Assembly (NCBI GenBank): GCA_903959175.1
Contig: CAJBVW010000249.1
Span: 1 to 46,495, forward strand
Length of the DNA: 46,495 bases
Source: an uncultured Pseudomonadota bacterium
GTDB lineage: Bacteria; Myxococcota_A; UBA796; SXON01
Direction: 5' to 3'
Part shown: positions 17,677 through 25,805 of the stretch, piece after piece
Layout of the letters: each line of letters starts with the position of its first letter
How positions within the stretch are numbered: the first letter of the stretch is position 1
Made by a program: the position numbers and the translations under genes
Notes under the pieces: model-generated
Told to the model about the DNA's origin: nothing
Seen by the model: only the letters and a program-made list of their open reading frames with translations
The model's database searches: none

Positions 17677-18408
17677 CTACCGCGTCTCCCCGCCCCGTCC
17701 GGAGCGCTCGCGCACTCCCGGGAAGGGTTTCCGCCCGGGGAACGCGTCGCGCAGCGCGTCGACCCCCTCCTGCGGATGGGCGTCCCGGATGAGCGGGCGG
17801 CGCCGCTCCCGGAGCGTGGCGCTGTCGACGCCGAGCCGCGCGTCGCGGGCGTTCACGAGGCGCTCGGGCAGCTCCCCGGCGGCGTTGAAGGACCACCCGA
17901 GGCGCGCCTCCCCCGTCGGCAACGGCGCTCCGGGCCTGCCCGGCGCGCCCATCTCCCAGGTGTGCCAGACCTTCCCGTAGCTGTTCAGGAGCGCCCGCAT
18001 CAGGGCGTCCTCCTGCGCCGCGGGCATCCCCGCCGCCACGAGCGTGCCCGACAGGATCTCGTAGTTGTGGGGGTGCCAGTAGGCCTGCTCGCGGTCGGGC
18101 AGCCCCTCGAACGTCGCCTCCGGGACGATGTACTCCACGCCCACCAGCCGCGCGTCGGGGCGGTCGGAGTCGTAGAGCACGCACTGGATGAGGTCCGCGT
18201 CGCGCTCGTGGCAGAAGTGGTGCACCTCGGCGACGTGCGTGGGGTCGTCCTTCTCGACGTGGAAGGCGTCGAGCCAGGTGTCGATCTCCGCGACGGGCGC
18301 GAGGGGGCGGGGCTCCTCCTCCTCGCCGAGCGGCTCGGCGCCCCGGCCGATCCAGCCGCAGCCCGCTATCGCCAGCATCCAGCCCACGCCTACGGTGCTC
18401 GGGTGCAT
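17677..18408 (-). CDS. OBAP-like (DUF1264) lipoprotein
   Basis: A 243-residue protein whose core matches the DUF1264 / oil-body-associated protein (OBAP) family known from plants, fungi and bacteria: EVHHFCHERDADLIQCVLYD, ARLVGVEYIVPEATFEGLP, YWHPHNYEILSGTLVAAG, a YGKVWHTWE helix and LPERLVNARDARLGVD. The conserved His residues (HHFCH, WHPHNYE) could form a metal or ligand site. ATG 18408 is chosen since AGGAG lies 7 bases upstream and the N-terminus becomes a lipoprotein signal ending in IAGC (Cys17). Export as a lipoprotein is unusual to my knowledge for this family, whose plant members are oil-body associated. The biochemical role of OBAPs is unknown. It may share a promoter region with the divergent EboA-like gene. 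Confidence 0.8.
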   Translation of the reverse strand: MHPSTVGVGWMLAIAGCGWIGRGAEPLGEEEEPRPLAPVAEIDTWLDAFHVEKDDPTHVAEVHHFCHERDADLIQCVLYDSDRPDARLVGVEYIVPEATFEGLPDREQAYWHPHNYEILSGTLVAAGMPAAQEDALMRALLNSYGKVWHTWEMGAPGRPGAPLPTGEARLGWSFNAAGELPERLVNARDARLGVDSATLRERRRPLIRDAHPQEGVDALRDAFPGRKPFPGVRERSGRGGETR

Positions 18409-18518
18409 GTGCGTCTCCTCCGGACCCAAGGTGGCGCCCGGGGGAGGAGGTAGGGGTAACGCCGTGTCTCCGCGGAGGGGCCGTGTGGGACGGTGACGCG
18501 GCCAGGGGCGGAGCAGAT

Positions 18519-18570
18519 GCCGTAAAATATCAAAAAGTAAAGGTTGAACGTAGCTCTACTGAGTATACCT
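18519..18570. promoter_or_regulatory. AT-rich island, probable divergent promoter region
   Basis: About 50 bases that are roughly two-thirds A+T within a genome that is over 70% GC. They lie between the OBAP-like lipoprotein (minus) and the EboA-like gene (plus). Elements such as TTGAAC (18544-18549) and TATACC (18564-18569) are present, but with only 14 bases between them, so no exact promoter is claimed. Confidence 0.35.
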
Positions 18571-18631
18571 CCGTTCGCGCCGGCGCCGACCCCCGACGCC
18601 GCCTTCCGCCCCCCCCCCTCGGAGGAACTTC

Positions 18632-19285
18632 GTGACCGTCCTTCCTGTCCTTCTCGCCCTCATCCGCGCGCGCGTCGCCCACCCCACCTACGACTGGCTC
18701 CGCGACACCGTCGACGAGATCCGGGCGCCCTTCGACGCGCGGGCCTTCCGCACCGCGTGGTCCCGCGTGGGGCGCCGCCTGGGGTCCCAGCTCGTCACGC
18801 CGACCCTCGAGGAGGCGGGCCAGCTCCGGCTCGTCGGGCTCTGGCCCTTCGTCGCGTGGGGCGCCGACGAGTGCGGCCGCGCCGCGCTCCTCCTCCAGGC
18901 CGCGGCGGTGATGCCGTTCGAGGCGCAGGGCCTCCTGATCGACGGGCTCTACCTGCGCGGCACCATCCGGGAGCGCCAGGCCCTCCTGCGCATCCTCGCC
19001 TTCCTGCCCGAGCCGGAGCGCTTCGAGGAGGTCGCCGAGCAGGCGTCGCGCACGCACGTCGTCTCGGTCTTCGAAGCGCTCGCCGTCGGCAACCCCTACC
19101 CGGTGCGCCACCTCTCGCGCGCCCGCTTCGACGAGATGGTCCTCCGCGCGCTCGCGCTCCGCGTCTCCCCCGAGCGGATCGTGGGCCTCTCCGAGCGCCT
19201 CTCCACCGAGCTCACGCGTTCGCGTCCGCCCGCGGGCCCGCGGTGGGGCCCCGAGTCGACGCGCGTGGCGCTCCGGGCGCCGTAG
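18632..19285 (+). CDS. EboA-like protein
   Basis: A 217-residue protein resembling EboA, the first protein of the ebo (eustigmatophyte/bacterial operon) cluster. The decisive segment is in the C-terminal half: VVSVFEALAVGNPYPVRHLS then FDEMVLRALALRVSPERIVGL, matching the EboA pattern of FEAIALxNPYPARHF...FNQMVLKALF. Upstream helices include ADECGRAALLLQAA and RERQALLRILAFLPEPERFEE. Start is GTG 18632, because GGAGGA (18621-18626) sits six bases upstream. EboA has no known biochemical activity; ebo genes have been linked to export or processing of metabolites such as scytonemin precursors in cyanobacteria. None of the usual partners eboB-eboF is adjacent; a histidine kinase follows instead. 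Confidence 0.75.
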   Translation: MTVLPVLLALIRARVAHPTYDWLRDTVDEIRAPFDARAFRTAWSRVGRRLGSQLVTPTLEEAGQLRLVGLWPFVAWGADECGRAALLLQAAAVMPFEAQGLLIDGLYLRGTIRERQALLRILAFLPEPERFEEVAEQASRTHVVSVFEALAVGNPYPVRHLSRARFDEMVLRALALRVSPERIVGLSERLSTELTRSRPPAGPRWGPESTRVALRAP

Positions 19286-19347
19286 GGCGGGACGATCCGT
19301 TTGCGAAACGGGACACGGGGGGCGGGCCGGTCGTGGGTTGGTGGCTC

Positions 19348-19352
19348 GGAGG
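19348..19352 (+). promoter_or_regulatory. Shine-Dalgarno site fixing the histidine kinase start
   Basis: GGAGG six bases before TTG 19359. It favours this start over the earlier in-frame TTG at 19338, which has no such site. Confidence 0.65.
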
Positions 19353-19358
19353 TCCTCG

Positions 19359-20726
19359 TTGCCACGGTCGGTGCCCCGGTTCGGCCCCCGCGCCGTCTCG
19401 CTCGCCTACGTCGCGCTCGGGAGCCTCTGGATCCTGCTGTCTGGGCAGGCTGTCCTGGGCCTCTCCGCGGGGGACGCCTCCCTGCTCGCCGTCCTGGAGG
19501 CCGGGAAGGGGTGGGCCTACGTGCTCGGCAGCGGCGCGCTCCTCTGGGGCCTCGTGCACGGTCGCGACCGCGCGCTCGCCATCAGCGCGAAGCGCTTCTA
19601 CACCCTCGCCCGCCTCGCGCCGGTCGCGATCTTCCGCGCGGACGCCGCGGGCCGGTGCGTCTACGTCAACGAGCGCTTCTGCGCGATCTCGGGGCTGGCG
19701 GCGTCGGCGGCGCTCGGCAACGGGTGGGCCGCCTGCGTCCACCCCGACGATCGCGTCCGCGTGGTGGACGACTGGACGCGCTCCGTCCGGGAGCGCTCGC
19801 CGTTCCGCACCGAGTACCGCGTGCTCGCCGCGGACGGGTCCGTGCAGTGGATGCTCGCCGAGGTGGCCGAGGAGCGCGACGGCGGCGGCCGGATCGTCGG
19901 CTACGTCGGGACCCTCACCGACATCACCGAGCGCAAGCTCGCGGACGACGACACGCGCCGGCTCGCGGACGACCTCGAGACGCGCGTGGCGGAGCGCGCC
20001 GCGCAGCTCGAGGCCACCGTGCGGGAGCTGGACACCTTCAGCTACACCGTCTCCCACGACCTGCGGGCGCCGCTGCGGTCGATCAGCGGGTTCAGCCAGA
20101 TGATCCTGGAGGAGACCGGCGAGACCCTTCCCCCACGCGCCCGCAGCCACCTCGAGCGCGTCATCGCGGCCTCACGGCGCATGTCCGAGATGATCGACGG
20201 CCTCATGGACCTCGCCCGGGTGGCGCGGAGCCCGCTGCGTGGCGAGTGGGTGGACGTGAGCGCCCTCGCGGAGACCGTGTTCGACGAGCTCCGCGCCGAG
20301 GAGCCCGCGCGTGTCGTGGAGACCCGCGTGGCGCCGGGCATCCGGCTCTGGGGGGATCCCACCCTGCTGCGCATCGCGCTCGAGAACCTCCAGCAGAACG
20401 CCTGGAAGTTCACACAGGGCGTCGAGGGCGCCCGCATCGTGGTGGAGCCGGCGACGGAGGGGCCGGGTGTCGCGGTGCGCGACAACGGGGCGGGCTTCGA
20501 CATGGCGTGGCAGGACAAGCTCTTCCGTGCCTTCGAGCGGCTGCACGGGCCGGAGGTGTTCCCGGGGAGCGGCATCGGGCTCGCGACGGTCCACCGCATC
20601 GTGGCGCGGCACGGCGGGCGGGTGTGGGCGAGCGGGCTGGTGGGGGTGGGGGCGAGCTTCGCGTTCTCGGTGCCGCCGGGGCCGGACGCGGCGGTGGGGG
20701 CCGAGGTGGCGGCGCCGCCCCGCTGA
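19359..20726 (+). CDS. PAS-domain sensor histidine kinase
   Basis: A 455-residue membrane sensor kinase. Two N-terminal hydrophobic helices (about 13-35 and 43-66) precede a PAS fold (about 80-190: FYTLARLAPVAIFRADAAG, then VYVNERFC and a PAC end GYVGTLTDITERK). A short coiled coil (about 196-225) leads to the HisKA domain with phospho-acceptor His233 in SYTVSHDLRAPLRS. The HATPase domain has an N-box (ENLQQNAWKF, 342-351), G1 box DNGAGF (375-380) and G2 box GSGIGL (403-408), all intact. There is no receiver domain and no response regulator beside it, so it is an orphan kinase. Start TTG 19359 is chosen from the Shine-Dalgarno site. The signal sensed is unknown. It lies 73 bases after the EboA-like gene and may share its transcript. 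Confidence 0.92.
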   Translation: MPRSVPRFGPRAVSLAYVALGSLWILLSGQAVLGLSAGDASLLAVLEAGKGWAYVLGSGALLWGLVHGRDRALAISAKRFYTLARLAPVAIFRADAAGRCVYVNERFCAISGLAASAALGNGWAACVHPDDRVRVVDDWTRSVRERSPFRTEYRVLAADGSVQWMLAEVAEERDGGGRIVGYVGTLTDITERKLADDDTRRLADDLETRVAERAAQLEATVRELDTFSYTVSHDLRAPLRSISGFSQMILEETGETLPPRARSHLERVIAASRRMSEMIDGLMDLARVARSPLRGEWVDVSALAETVFDELRAEEPARVVETRVAPGIRLWGDPTLLRIALENLQQNAWKFTQGVEGARIVVEPATEGPGVAVRDNGAGFDMAWQDKLFRAFERLHGPEVFPGSGIGLATVHRIVARHGGRVWASGLVGVGASFAFSVPPGPDAAVGAEVAAPPR

Positions 20727-20767
20727 CCCTCGGGCCCGTCGATGCGCCTCGTTGACGCGGCAAGAGT

Positions 20768-20785
20768 GCTAACCGTCAGTTAGCA
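20768..20785. promoter_or_regulatory. Perfect inverted repeat, candidate operator
   Basis: TGCTAAC (20768-20774), CGTCA spacer, GTTAGCA (20779-20785): seven-base arms, perfectly symmetrical, 30 bases upstream of the alpha/beta hydrolase start codon. A TTGACG element lies at 20752-20757. The form, size and position fit a TetR-like or similar dimeric repressor site. A weak terminator for the kinase gene is possible but there is no T-run. Confidence 0.45.
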
Positions 20786-20815
20786 GGGCCGTACTCGCCC
20801 GTTGAGCCGCCGCCC

Positions 20816-21595
20816 ATGCCTGACGCCCTCCCCGCCATCCACGCCAAGACCCTCCCCGGTCCGGCGGGATCGACGCGCGCGATCGTCTTCCTCCACGGCT
20901 GGGGGCAGTCGCACACGTCCATGCTCCCGATGGCCGAGCTCCTCGGCGCCGTCGGCACCCGCTACGTGCTCGACCTCCCCGGCTTCGGCGTCTCTGAGGC
21001 GCCCCCCATCGAGTGGGACACCTTCGCCTACGCAAAACGCATCCGTACATGGCTGGACGAGCAGGGCATCGACAAGGCCGACCTCGTCGGCCACTCCTTC
21101 GGCGGCCGGGTGAGCGTCCAGATGGGCGCCCACTTCCCCGAGCGCGTGCGCTCCATCGTCCTCATCGGCGCGGCCGGCCTCCGCCCCAAGCGCAGCTTCC
21201 GCCAGCGCTTCCGCGTCGCCTTCTCCCGCTGGCTCGGGAAGCTCGCGCGCATGCTGCCGGGGTCCCTGCGGGATCCGCTGCTCCGCTGGCGCGAGGGCAA
21301 GTTCGGTTCCCCCGACTTCCGGAACGCGAAGGAGCCGCTGCGCTCCATCCTCTCCCGGGTGGTGGCCGAGGATCTCCAGGAGCAGGCCCGGCAGGTGCGC
21401 GCGCCGACCTTCCTGCTCTGGGGCCGCGACGACGACCAGACGCCGGTGGACATGGCCGAGCGGTACAAGGGGTTGATCGCCGGCTCCGAGCTCGTCGTGC
21501 TCGACCACCTCGGGCACTTCCCCTTCGCCGGCGTCGGCTCGCACCCGTGCGCGATGCAGCTCAAGCGCTTCTACACCACCCAGGCGGCCTCGTGA
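20816..21595 (+). CDS. Alpha/beta hydrolase in a cell-wall operon
   Basis: A 259-residue soluble alpha/beta-hydrolase. The oxyanion strand is IVFLHGWGQSH; the nucleophile elbow is GHSFGG (92-97, Ser94); the acid is in the stretch LLWGRDDDQTP (about 200-210); the catalytic His is His234 in LDHLGHFPF. All triad members are present, so it should be an active esterase, lipase or peptidase. No signal peptide. It overlaps the MurF-like gene by four bases (GTGA) and is followed by D-Ala-D-Ala ligase, so a role in murein precursor metabolism or recycling is inferred. The substrate is not evident from sequence. Confidence 0.85.
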   Translation: MPDALPAIHAKTLPGPAGSTRAIVFLHGWGQSHTSMLPMAELLGAVGTRYVLDLPGFGVSEAPPIEWDTFAYAKRIRTWLDEQGIDKADLVGHSFGGRVSVQMGAHFPERVRSIVLIGAAGLRPKRSFRQRFRVAFSRWLGKLARMLPGSLRDPLLRWREGKFGSPDFRNAKEPLRSILSRVVAEDLQEQARQVRAPTFLLWGRDDDQTPVDMAERYKGLIAGSELVVLDHLGHFPFAGVGSHPCAMQLKRFYTTQAAS

Positions 21596-23226
21596 ATCCG
21601 ACCGCGCTCCTTGTCCTCCACACGGCCCTCGCGCTCGTCGGCGTCGGCGCTTTCGCGTGGCGCCGCACCCTCCACCTGATGCGGTACTTCCAGCAGGAGG
21701 AGTACGACAGCAAGCGCTTCTGGGCGTGGCTCCAGGACAACAAGGCATTCGACCGCCGTGGCACCGCCGTCGCGCTCACGACGGCCCTCGTCCTGGTCGC
21801 CGCCCAGGCGTGGTGGTTCGTGGTGTTCGGCGTCGCGATCGCCGGCATGGTCGGCCTCCTCGTGATGGCCCAGGGCGAGGTCGACCCGCGCGTCACCGGC
21901 AAGAAGAAGCTGGTGATGACCCAGCGCGCCTCCCGCATCCACCGCCTCGCGCTCGCGCTGTTCGCCGGGTTCTCCGCCCCCTTCCTGGTGATGCTCCTCG
22001 TCGCCGGCGGCGCGATGGGCCCCGCGTTCGCGTGGGGCTGGGTCGTGGTCCTCGTCCAGATCGCCCCGTTCTTCCTGATGCTCTCCGAGCGCATGCTCGC
22101 CCCCGGCGAGAAGCGCATCCAGGACGGCTTCCAGGCCGAGGCGCGGAAGATCCTCGCCGACGTGGCCCCCACCGTCATCGGCATCACCGGCAGCTACGGC
22201 AAGACCTCCACGAAGATGATCCTCGGCGAATTGCTCTCCGCCGACGCCCCGACCTTCTGGACCGCAAAGAGCATCAACACCCCCCTGGGCGTCACCCGCG
22301 AGATCCGCGAGAAGATGAAGGCCCACCACACCTGGGCGGTGATGGAGATGGGCGCCTACAACATCGGCTCCGTGAAGCGCCTCTGCGACTTCACTCCGCC
22401 GAAGGCCGCGATCGTCACGGCGGTCGGCATCATGCACCTCGAGCGCTTCGGTAGCCCCGAGAACGTCTACACGGCCAAGAGCGAGCTCGCCCAGGCCGTC
22501 CCGGCGGACGGCGTCCTCGTCTGCAACGGCGACGACCCCGGCGCCCGACGCATGTCCGTCGAGTACCCGAAGACGACGACGCTCCTCTACGGCTTCGACG
22601 GTGCCGACCTCGCCTGCAAGATGACCGACGTGGAGACCGTCCCCGAGGGCAGCCGCTTCACGTTGCACTGGCAGGGCAAGGCCTACCCCGGGACCACGCC
22701 GCTCCACGGCCGCCCGATGCTCTCCAACCTGATGGCCGCGTTCACGATGGCCGCCGCCCAGGGCGTGCACCCCGACGTGCTCCTCGCCGTCATCCGCACG
22801 CTCAAGCCCGTCGAGAACCGACTCCAGGTCCAGCAGAACGGCGCGGTCACCTGGCTGCACGACGCCTACAACTCCAACCCGGCCGGCTTCACCGCCGCGC
22901 TGGACGTGCTCGCCGCGATGCCCGGCCAGCGCCGCATCCTCGTGACGCCCGGCATGGTCGAGCTCGGCGACCAGCAGGAGGCCCGCAACCGCGAGGTCGC
23001 CGCCAAGGCCGCCACCGTGTGCGATCTGGTGCTCCTCGTCGGCGAGACCAACCGCATCGCGCTCGCGACGGGCCTGAAGGACGGCGGCGCGAAGGACGAG
23101 GCCGTGCGCTGGTACGCCCGCCGCGACGAGGCCTTCGCCGCGCTCCAGAAGGAGCAGGCCCCCGGCGACGTGGTGCTCGTCGAGAACGACCTCCCCGATC
23201 TGTACGAAGGCACCGTCATCCTGTAG
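21592..23226 (+). CDS. Membrane-anchored MurF-like Mur ligase
   Basis: A 544-residue protein. The C-terminal 350 residues are a Mur ligase: P-loop GITGSYGKTST (197-207), MEMGAYNIGSVK, the central-domain HLERFG block, NGDDPGARR, the third-domain LKPVENRLQV and the HDAYNSNPAGF and LGDQQEARNREV motifs typical of MurF. MurF joins D-Ala-D-Ala to UDP-MurNAc-tripeptide with ATP. The usual N-terminal substrate-binding domain is replaced by about 190 residues with roughly four hydrophobic helices (near 4-24, 57-93, 117-137, 141-164), so the ligase is tethered to the membrane. Start GTG 21592 overlaps the hydrolase stop. A D-Ala-D-Ala ligase follows, supporting MurF activity, but a separate canonical MurF elsewhere would argue for a different acceptor. 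Confidence 0.85.
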   Translation: MNPTALLVLHTALALVGVGAFAWRRTLHLMRYFQQEEYDSKRFWAWLQDNKAFDRRGTAVALTTALVLVAAQAWWFVVFGVAIAGMVGLLVMAQGEVDPRVTGKKKLVMTQRASRIHRLALALFAGFSAPFLVMLLVAGGAMGPAFAWGWVVVLVQIAPFFLMLSERMLAPGEKRIQDGFQAEARKILADVAPTVIGITGSYGKTSTKMILGELLSADAPTFWTAKSINTPLGVTREIREKMKAHHTWAVMEMGAYNIGSVKRLCDFTPPKAAIVTAVGIMHLERFGSPENVYTAKSELAQAVPADGVLVCNGDDPGARRMSVEYPKTTTLLYGFDGADLACKMTDVETVPEGSRFTLHWQGKAYPGTTPLHGRPMLSNLMAAFTMAAAQGVHPDVLLAVIRTLKPVENRLQVQQNGAVTWLHDAYNSNPAGFTAALDVLAAMPGQRRILVTPGMVELGDQQEARNREVAAKAATVCDLVLLVGETNRIALATGLKDGGAKDEAVRWYARRDEAFAALQKEQAPGDVVLVENDLPDLYEGTVIL

Positions 23227-23253
23227 GTCCGCCCGCGCGGATAGGAGCGCCCC

Positions 23254-24489
23254 ATGAAGAACGTCGCCATCGTCTACGGGGGTCGCTCCGTCGAGCACGA
23301 GATCTCCGTCATCACCGCGCTCGAGGCCGCCCAGGCCATCGACACGACCCGGTACAAGGTCACCCTCGTCTACATCGACCTCCACGGCCGCTGGTGGACG
23401 GGCGAGAAGCTGCGGGACCGCTCGTTCTACGCCGCGTTCCACGGCCGCACCGAGGGCGCCAAGCTCGAGGTCGAAGAGGTCACCCTCCTCCCCACGCCCG
23501 GCATCGGCGGCCTCGTCCGCGGCAGCAAGGACGGCGTGCTCGCCGCCGTCGCGCGCCTGTTCGGCGGCGGCCCGAAGAAGGACGTCGTGATCCCCGTCGA
23601 CGTGTGGATGCCGCTCCTGCACGGCACCTACGGCGAAGACGGCTGCATCCAGGGCCTCTTCGAGCTCACCGAGCTGCCGTACACGGGCGCGCCCGTCCGC
23701 GCCGCCGCCGTCGGCATGAGCAAGCCCACGACCAAGGCGCTCGCGGCCCAGCGCGGCGTCCCCGTGCTCCCGTGGGTGGTGGTCGAGCAGCACCAGTGGT
23801 CCACCAAGGATCCGGGCCCCGTGCTCGATCGCCTCACGACCGCCCTGTCTCGGGAAGGCGGCGGCGCCTGGCCCCTCTTCGTCAAGCCCGCCAACCTCGG
23901 CTCCAGCGTGGGCGTCGCCAAGGTGGAGGACGCCCCCGGCCTCATCGCGGCGCTGGTGAAGGTCTTCCAGCACGACAGCCAGGCCATCGTGGAGCCGTGC
24001 GTCGTCGATCTGTCCGAGATCAACGTGTCGGTTCGCCGCGTGAACGGCGCGCCCGTCGCCTCCGTCGTCGAGATGCCCGTGCGCCGCTCCAAGTCGGGCG
24101 TGCTCACCTACGAGGACAAGTACGTCGGCTCCGGCGGCAAGAAGAAGGCACCGAGCGCCGGCATGGCGACCATGGCCCGCGTCACCGATCCGCCCGAGCT
24201 TCCCCAGGAATTCAAGGACGCCGCCCGCGCCCACGCCTGCACCGTCTACGACGCCCTCGGCTGCATGGGCGTCTCCCGCATCGACTTCATCCTCGACGGC
24301 GCCGCCGGCCAGCTCTACTTCAACGAGATCAACACCTTGCCGGGCTCCGTGGCCCACTATCTGTGGTCCGCCTCCACCCCGTCGCTCCTGTACACCGAGC
24401 TCCTCGGCGCGATGATCGAGGAGGCCGAGGCGCGCCGCGGCGCAGAGCGGCGGCTGTCGCGGGAGTTCGGGTTCAAGGCGTTGAAGTAG
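23254..24489 (+). CDS. ddl: D-alanine--D-alanine ligase
   Basis: A 411-residue ATP-grasp enzyme that makes the D-Ala-D-Ala dipeptide used by MurF. Seen motifs: VAIVYGGRSVEHEISVIT at the N-terminus (Glu15 binds the first D-Ala), LLHGTYGEDGCIQGLFEL, the first ATP-grasp signature LFVKPANLGSSVGVA, and the C-terminal DFILDGAAGQLYFNEINTLPGS with the Mg2+-binding acidic residues. It is longer than typical Ddl (about 310-360) because of an insertion near residues 70-115 and a Lys-rich loop at about 290-300. The omega-loop region has Tyr (TYEDKY), not the His of VanA-type D-Ala-D-Lac ligases. ATG 23254 follows AGGAG by seven bases. Third gene of the hydrolase-MurF-Ddl operon. Confidence 0.92.
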   Translation: MKNVAIVYGGRSVEHEISVITALEAAQAIDTTRYKVTLVYIDLHGRWWTGEKLRDRSFYAAFHGRTEGAKLEVEEVTLLPTPGIGGLVRGSKDGVLAAVARLFGGGPKKDVVIPVDVWMPLLHGTYGEDGCIQGLFELTELPYTGAPVRAAAVGMSKPTTKALAAQRGVPVLPWVVVEQHQWSTKDPGPVLDRLTTALSREGGGAWPLFVKPANLGSSVGVAKVEDAPGLIAALVKVFQHDSQAIVEPCVVDLSEINVSVRRVNGAPVASVVEMPVRRSKSGVLTYEDKYVGSGGKKKAPSAGMATMARVTDPPELPQEFKDAARAHACTVYDALGCMGVSRIDFILDGAAGQLYFNEINTLPGSVAHYLWSASTPSLLYTELLGAMIEEAEARRGAERRLSREFGFKALK

Positions 24490-24512
24490 GGGTGCAAGGA
24501 GCGGTACGGCAA

Positions 24513-25130
24513 GTGCACGAAGTGACGCCCTGGCCCCTCCCGCCCGCGCTCGACCCTGTTCTCTTGGGCAAGTGTTTCGGCTGCCGCATGCCGCTCGACG
24601 TGTGCTTCTGCGCGGACATCCCCGTGATCCACACGCGCATGCGCGTCGTGATCGTGCGCCACTGCGCGGAGATCAGCCGCAGCTCGAACACCGGGCGCAT
24701 GGTGACGCGTGCCATGCCCAACTCTGTCATCGTCGACCACGGGCTGCCGGGCCCGGGCCTCGACCTCACGGGCCTGCTCGGGCCGGACGCGTGGGTGCTC
24801 GCGCCGGGCTCCGCGCCCGTGGTGGATCCCGTCGTGCGCACGCTCGTGGTGATGGACGGGACATGGTCGCAGGTGCGCGGCATGCGCCGCCGCGTCCCGC
24901 CGCTCCAGGACCTCCCCGCGCTGTCGCTCCCGGCCCCGGCCGTGGCGCCGCTGCGCATCCGGCGCGGCGAGGAGCCCCAGCAGCTCGCCACCATCGAGGC
25001 CGTGGCGGCGGCGCTCGAGGTCGCGGGCGAGCCCGAGCCGGCGGCCCAGCTCCGCGCCGTGTTTGCACGCATGGCGACGTGTATGCGGGACCTTCGCGGC
25101 TTCGACATGCCGGCGAAGGTCCGTCGGTAG
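24513..25130 (+). CDS. DTW-domain tRNA-uridine aminocarboxypropyltransferase
   Basis: A protein of about 205 residues of the DTW family (TapT/YfiP), which transfers the 3-amino-3-carboxypropyl group from SAM to a uridine in tRNA (acp3U47 in E. coli). Seen: the Cys-rich zinc-type motif CFGCRMPLDVCFC at the N-terminus, VVIVRHCAEISRSSNTGRM, the name-giving DxTW motif as MDGTWSQVRGM, and LRIRRGEEPQQLATIEAVAAAL near the C-terminus. The start is uncertain: GTGs at 24492, 24513 and 24522 are in frame. GTG 24513 is preferred, being the first after a GGAG at 24498-24501, though the spacing is long. It follows ddl on the same strand within 23 bases. Confidence 0.88.
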   Translation: MHEVTPWPLPPALDPVLLGKCFGCRMPLDVCFCADIPVIHTRMRVVIVRHCAEISRSSNTGRMVTRAMPNSVIVDHGLPGPGLDLTGLLGPDAWVLAPGSAPVVDPVVRTLVVMDGTWSQVRGMRRRVPPLQDLPALSLPAPAVAPLRIRRGEEPQQLATIEAVAAALEVAGEPEPAAQLRAVFARMATCMRDLRGFDMPAKVRR

Positions 25131-25142
25131 CCGCCTGCGCCC

Positions 25143-25805
25143 TCAGCCCCTGAGCTTGCGGAGCAGGCCGCGGAGCCCGCTGCGGATCCCGGTGGACGGC
25201 GGCGGCGGGGCGGCCTTCGGCGGGGTGGCCTTGGCGGGCGGCTCAAGCGGCGTGGCGGCGGCGGCCTCCACCAGGGCCGCGATCGTGTAGTTGTCCCGGA
25301 TGCCCGTGCCGAACAGCGGGGTCGCGCCGGCCTCCACGGCGTCGGCGCCCGGCACCCACACCCAGTCGGAGGGGTCGAGGCCGGTGAGCACCTCCTCCCT
25401 GTCGAGGGTGCGGCGCACCGGAGCGCTCCCGCGGGCGTCGTAGAAGAGCCGGCTCACGAGCCGCCCCCCCTCGAAGCGCGCGTGCCCGCCGGCGGCGTTG
25501 ACCTCGTCGTAGAAGAGGTACACGGCCTGGCCGTGGGCGCGGGAGAGGGCCTCGCCGAGGAGGCGCTCCAGCTCGTCGGGGCCGAGGGCCTCGTGCTGAT
25601 CGAGGAGGAGGAGCCCGCCGACCTCGAAGAGGCGGAGCGCCACATGCGTGTACGCGCGGCCCTCCCAGGTGCCGTGGCCGACGCGCAGGGCCTCGTCGCC
25701 GCGGAGATCGTCGACGTTGATGCCGGGCGCGCCCCAGAGGAGGCGCCCGATCTCGGCGGCGGGGACGTGCCCCGGGAGGAAGAGGCCGGTGTTGCGGTCG
25801 GACAT
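25143..25805 (-). CDS. Conserved-looking protein of unknown function
   Basis: A 220-residue soluble protein I do not recognise. It has an alpha/beta-like composition in the first 175 residues (for example VALRLFEVGGLLLLDQHEALG, AVYLFYDEVNAAGGHARF), then a Pro/Ala-rich tail (about 186-205) and a short basic end (GIRSGLRGLLRKLRG) that could contact membrane or nucleic acid. No signal peptide, no clear catalytic motif. Its ATG (25805) directly follows the stop codon of the small lipoprotein gene with no base between, and a GAGG lies about 11 bases upstream, so the two are co-translated. It converges on the DTW-domain gene with only 12 bases between stops. Confidence 0.65.
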   Translation of the reverse strand: MSDRNTGLFLPGHVPAAEIGRLLWGAPGINVDDLRGDEALRVGHGTWEGRAYTHVALRLFEVGGLLLLDQHEALGPDELERLLGEALSRAHGQAVYLFYDEVNAAGGHARFEGGRLVSRLFYDARGSAPVRRTLDREEVLTGLDPSDWVWVPGADAVEAGATPLFGTGIRDNYTIAALVEAAAATPLEPPAKATPPKAAPPPPSTGIRSGLRGLLRKLRG

